NCBI RefSeq assembly: GCF_021347895.1
Contig: NC_067123.1
Location: 5,523,828-5,587,827 of the forward strand
Source: Acanthochromis polyacanthus
Lineage: Eukaryota; Chordata; Actinopteri; Pomacentridae
DNA: 64,000 nucleotides
Direction: 5' to 3'
The notes beneath the pieces were generated by a model. That model had not been told where the DNA came from. It was given only the letters and a program-made list of their open reading frames with translations, and ran no database searches. Shown in pieces: positions 60,723-64,000 of this stretch; position 1 is the first letter of the stretch; every line of letters starts with the position of its first letter. A program made the translations under genes and the position numbers.

Positions 60723-62082
60723 CACACGTGGACAAAATTGTTGGTACCCCTCAGTTAAAGAAGGAAAAACCCACAATTCTCACTGAAATCACTTGAAACT
60801 CACAAAAGTAACAATAAATAAAAATTTGTTGAAAATTAAATAATCAAAATCAGCCATTACTTTTGAATGGTTGATTAACATAATTATTTAAAAAAACAAA
60901 CTAATGAAATAGGGCTGGACAAAAATGATGGTACCCATAACTTAATATTTTGTTGCACAACCTTTTGAGGCAATCACTGCAATTAAACGATTTCTGTATT
61001 TGTCAATGAGCGTTCTGCAGCTGTCAACAGGTATTTTGGCCCACTCCTCATGAGCAAACAGCTCCAGTTGTCTCAGGTTTGATGGGTGTCTTCTCCAAAT
61101 GGCATGTTTCAGCTCCTTCCACATATGTTCAATGGGATTCAGATCTGGGCTCATAGAAGGCCACTTTAGAATAGTCCAACGCTTTTCTCTCAGCCATTCT
61201 TGGGTGTTTTTGGCTGTGTGTTTTGGATCGTTGTCCTGTTGGAAGACCCATGACCTGCGACTGAGACCAAGCTTTCTGACACTAGGCAGCACATTTCTCT
61301 CCAGAATGAGAATGAGTTTTTTTCAGCAGTGGTGTCCTCCTTGGTCGTCTCCCATGAAGTCCACTTTGGCTCAAACAACGACGAATGGTGCGATCTGACA
61401 CTGATGTACCTTGGCCTTGGAGTTCACCTTTAATTTCTTTGGAGGTTGCTCTGGGCTCTTTGGATACAATTCCAACGATCCGTCTCTTCAAATTGTCATC
61501 AATTTTCCTCTTGCGGCCACGTCCAGGGAGGTTGGCTACTGTCCCGTGGGTCTTGAACTTCTGAATAATATGAGCCACTGTTGTCACAGGAACTTCAAGC
61601 TGTTTAGAGATGGTCTTATAGCCTTTACCTTTAAGATGTTTGTCTATCATTTTTTTTCGGATGTCCTGGGACAATTCTCTCCTTCGCTTTCTGTTGTCCA
61701 TGTTCAGTGTGGTACACACCTTTTCACCAAACAGCAGGGTGACTACTTGTCTCCCTTTAAATAGGCAGACTGACTGATTATGAGTTTGGAAACACCTGTG
61801 ACGTCAATTAAATGACACACCTGAGTTAATCATGTCACTCTGGTCAAATAGTTTTCAATCTTTTATAGAGGTACCATCATTTTTGTCCAGGCCTGTTTCA
61901 TTAGTTTGTTTTTTTAAATAATTATGTTAATCAACAATTCAAAAGTGATGGCTGTTTTTGATTATTTAATTTTCAATAAATTTTTATTTATTGTTACTTT
62001 TGTGAGTTTCAAGTGATTTCAGTGAGAATTGTGGGTTTTTCCTTCTTTAACTGAGGGGTACCAACAATTTTATCCACGTGTG
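60723..62082 (-). mobile_element. Tc1-like element copy 2, internally deleted, 1,360 bp
   Basis: Same family as 12970-14604, in the same orientation, with TA at 60721-60722 and 62083-62084 and both 213-bp inverted repeats complete (60723-60935 and 61870-62082). Relative to copy 1 it lacks the equivalent of 13556-13833 (278 bp) and has three extra bases at the join (61309-61311). Outside this I count about nine substitutions by eye, near 99% identity. With intact ends it could be moved by a transposase made elsewhere, but cannot make its own. Confidence 0.95.
60942..61719 (-). pseudogene. Deleted Tc1 transposase
   Basis: The N-terminal DNA-binding part (about residues 1-136 of the intact protein) is open from 61719. 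It then hits the deletion, which removes residues about 137-229, including Asp162 of the catalytic triad and the Gly-rich box. The net loss of 275 bp shifts frame, so the N-terminal frame ends at 61282 after a short missense tail. The C-terminal part with the second Asp and Glu is out of frame (about 61292-60942). If translated, the product would be a 145-residue DNA-binding fragment without catalytic core. Substitutions from copy 1 include I24M and K77N. Confidence 0.93.
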
Positions 62083-62084
62083 TA

Positions 62085-62540
62085 TTTGCTGGTATTTTCA
62101 TCATTTTTAAACATGTTTTTCATATTTGCTCTCAGTTTCATCATTTATTACAGACTGTTTTTAAATTATTTTTTCAAAAAGTTGCAGCACAAAAAATAGT
62201 GCATTACATTGAATTACACTGTTAAACTGAAGTTAAATCAGCTGAAATAAATTATATATATTTTTACAGATATTTTATGGTATTTGCACCATTTTGTAAT
62301 ATATTTTTCTGACATTCTTGCGACCAGATTTTACCCTTCATTACAGATTTTGATGTTTTGATTTTTTGAGCTGCACCCCCCCACCCCAAAAGTAAATTTT
62401 TTTTAAATTATTCTAGAATTCGACTGATTTTAAATCAGGTAATAAAAAAAAAAACACCGCTATTATACAGATAATTTCTGATATTTTCACCTTTTTTTTA
62501 AATATATTTTTATTGGCACTCTTGCGAGGGTTTAGTTTTT
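62085..62540. repeat. Continuation of the degenerate ACAGATATTT array
   Basis: TTTGCTGGTATTTTCATCAT follows the transposon directly and completes the ACAGATATTTGC motif cut by it. TTACACTGTTAAACTG...AAATCAGCTGAAA and TTTTTACAGATATTT recur downstream. Non-coding. Confidence 0.7.
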
Positions 62541-63353
62541 TAACCCAGAAATGAAAGTTAGCCTGTTTTATATCATCCTGCACTTTCACGGATGTATTTC
62601 ATTTTTCCTCCACTCAGCTCACTCCCCTCCTGTTTGATCCCAGTCCGCCGGTATCATCAGCTTCCTCATTTCCAGGCTGCAGTCGATCCTGACACCCGGG
62701 ACGTCATGTGAAGCCATGAAGGACAGAAGGCAATAAGCCGGAGAATAGCGGCAATCTTCAGGAAAGTTCTCCATTCAGTCCGGCTGCCGTGGTCCTCTGT
62801 CCTCTTATCCAGCGCCGCAGATAAAGAAAAAAAATCAATACAGAAACACAGTGTTAGATAAAAGCAGAGAGCCCAGTTGGCTGCAGTGAATTAAAGCGAT
62901 CAGAAATTTCCCGACCGCTTGGCCTTCGGTCTACATAACCTAACAGCCCTGTCTGTCACTCTCACACCTTCTTTGTTCACTTTTGATTTCTTTTCGCTCC
63001 ATTCTCCGTTTGCTTTGTGTTTTGGGATGAAGAAGCTGCTCCCATTCAGCTGCAATAACTGCTGAGTGAAGGTTTTGGATATTGGAGGGAAACCTGTCTG
63101 CCTCTGAGCGTCCATATCGCCTCCGACTGCTGCTGGTGTTTCTCTGGAGGAAGCCATCAGTGTCTTGTTTTTAGCTCCGTTAGCGTGAAGTTACAGCCAT
63201 GTTGCTCAACATCTCCTTGAAGGATTGTCCAGAACTTCCACACGGACATTCATGGTGCTCAACAGATGAACCCTAATAACCTCCAGCAGGTTGATATTTG
63301 TGTTTTTTAAAGAAATATCTCGACAACTATTGGAATTATGATTAAAAAAAAGT
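62541..63353. other. Non-repetitive island, no called gene
   Basis: GC-richer unique sequence, about 62570-63290. An 85-codon minus-strand frame at 62900-63157 has no recognisable domain. Its ATG lies at the right edge of a moderately GC-rich stretch, but there is no further support, so I leave it uncalled. Confidence 0.4.
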
Positions 63354-63365
63354 TAGTTTTCTCAC

Positions 63366-63715
63366 GGCTGCTCAGTGGAGTAGTGGTTAGCACTTTCGCC
63401 TTGCAGCAAGAAGATCCCGGGGTGGGCCTGGGATCTTTCTGCATGGAGTTTGCATGTTCTCCCTGAGCATGCGTGGGTTTTCTCCGGGTACTCCGGCTTC
63501 CTCCCACAGTCCAAAAATATGCTGAGGTTAATTGAGTACTCTAAATTGCCCGTAGGTGTGAATGTGAGTGTGAGTGTTCGTCTGTGTATGTAGCCCTGCG
63601 ACAGACTGGCGGCCTGTCCTGGGTGTCCCCTGCCTTCGCCCGAGTCAGCTGGGATAGGCTCCAGCTCCCCCCGCGACCCTAATGAGGATAAAGCGGTGTA
63701 TAGAGGATGGATGGA
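63366..63715 (+). mobile_element. tRNA-derived SINE, V-SINE type, with 12-bp target duplication, B box lost
   Basis: Same family as the SINE at 37553-37910, in the opposite orientation. The head reads GTGGAGTAGTGGTTAGCACT, followed by the same core (GGAGTTTGCATGTTCTCC, CCGGGTACTCCGGCTTCC, TAAATTGCCCGTAGGTG) and a GGATGGATGGATAG tail. TAGTTTTCTCAC is repeated at 63354-63365 and 63716-63727. The stretch holding the B box (GGTTCAAATCCC in the other copy) is deleted. Confidence 0.88.
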
Positions 63716-63727
63716 TAGTTTTCTCAC

Positions 63728-64000
63728 TGACATGTCACCTCTGCATTCAAATGTCTTGGTCACCAGAACGTCTCTCGAGACAAACTGAAGAAAGTGAAAT
63801 AAGCTCAAATACAGCCCACAATGTCGCTCATTTTGCAAGTTTTCCTATTTTGTCACCCCAGTTTTGCCTTTGACTTCTTTAGCTAACTGCATGATGATTT
63901 CCTTCAACCCTTCTTATCAGAAGATGCTCCTGTCGAGGTGTGAACTTCCGTGGACGTCTCTGTAAGATCTATCTTTGTTAAATTTTTGCATCTCTTCTTC
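63728..64000. other. Spacer at window edge
   Basis: No gene or repeat recognised. Confidence 0.5.

Noticed and set aside
62900..63157. 85-codon minus-strand frame
   Set aside because: No family resemblance or splice context. Kept only as unique island sequence.

Overview
The window reads as a teleost fish chromosome segment, probably from a percomorph. The reasons are a fish-type two-exon C2H2 zinc-finger gene, Tc1-like transposons, V-SINE-type SINEs, several repeats familiar from fish genomes, and AT-rich spacer DNA full of mini- and microsatellites. The species cannot be told from sequence alone. Nothing looks bacterial or viral.

Host coding content is very low. One gene is convincing: a minus-strand zinc-finger gene at 3184-7024, with a 55-codon first exon, an intron of about 2.3 kb, and a long second exon. 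Its finger block has been duplicated in tandem inside the exon, and it carries a 27-bp in-frame Gln/Asp repeat. The only other intact protein gene is a 350-residue Tc1-type transposase inside a complete element at 12970-14604. It keeps all three catalytic acidic residues, both 213-bp inverted repeats and a TA target duplication. A second copy at 60723-62082, about 99% identical by eye, has lost 278 bp including the first catalytic Asp.

Other mobile DNA includes a palindromic MITE (8229-8711), a pogo/Tigger-like MITE nested in another repeat (27281-27653), two copies of a roughly 350-bp MITE (42013-42350, 47302-47660), a 78-bp piggyBac-like MITE (46654-46731), and a hAT-like MITE with a perfect 8-bp target duplication (52951-53401). 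There are also an old Tc1 relic (54410-54866), two V-SINE-like SINEs with target duplications (37553-37910, 63366-63715) and several LINE 3' tails.

Most of the rest alternates between two textures. One is diverged local tandem arrays with periods of roughly 100-450 bp, each built from its own unit (10.1-11.2, 14.8-16.3, 17.2-19.0, 33.9-35.7, 38.8-40.0, 43.5-44.7, 45.5-46.4, 48.9-50.5, 55.4-56.5 and 57.8-62.5 kb). The other is short islands of GC-richer, non-repetitive, non-coding sequence (for example 19.0-19.4, 35.9-36.3, 40.1-40.6, 42.5-43.4 and 50.6-51.7 kb), which look like candidate conserved regulatory elements in a gene desert. Two striking minisatellites, a 24-bp unit at 24.4-25.3 kb and a 19-bp unit at 30.1-30.55 kb, show higher-order repeat structure.

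No pathway-like gene cluster or clearly new system is visible. The best leads are the recently active Tc1 pair, the self-duplicated zinc-finger exon, the small non-autonomous transposons and the island/array alternation.
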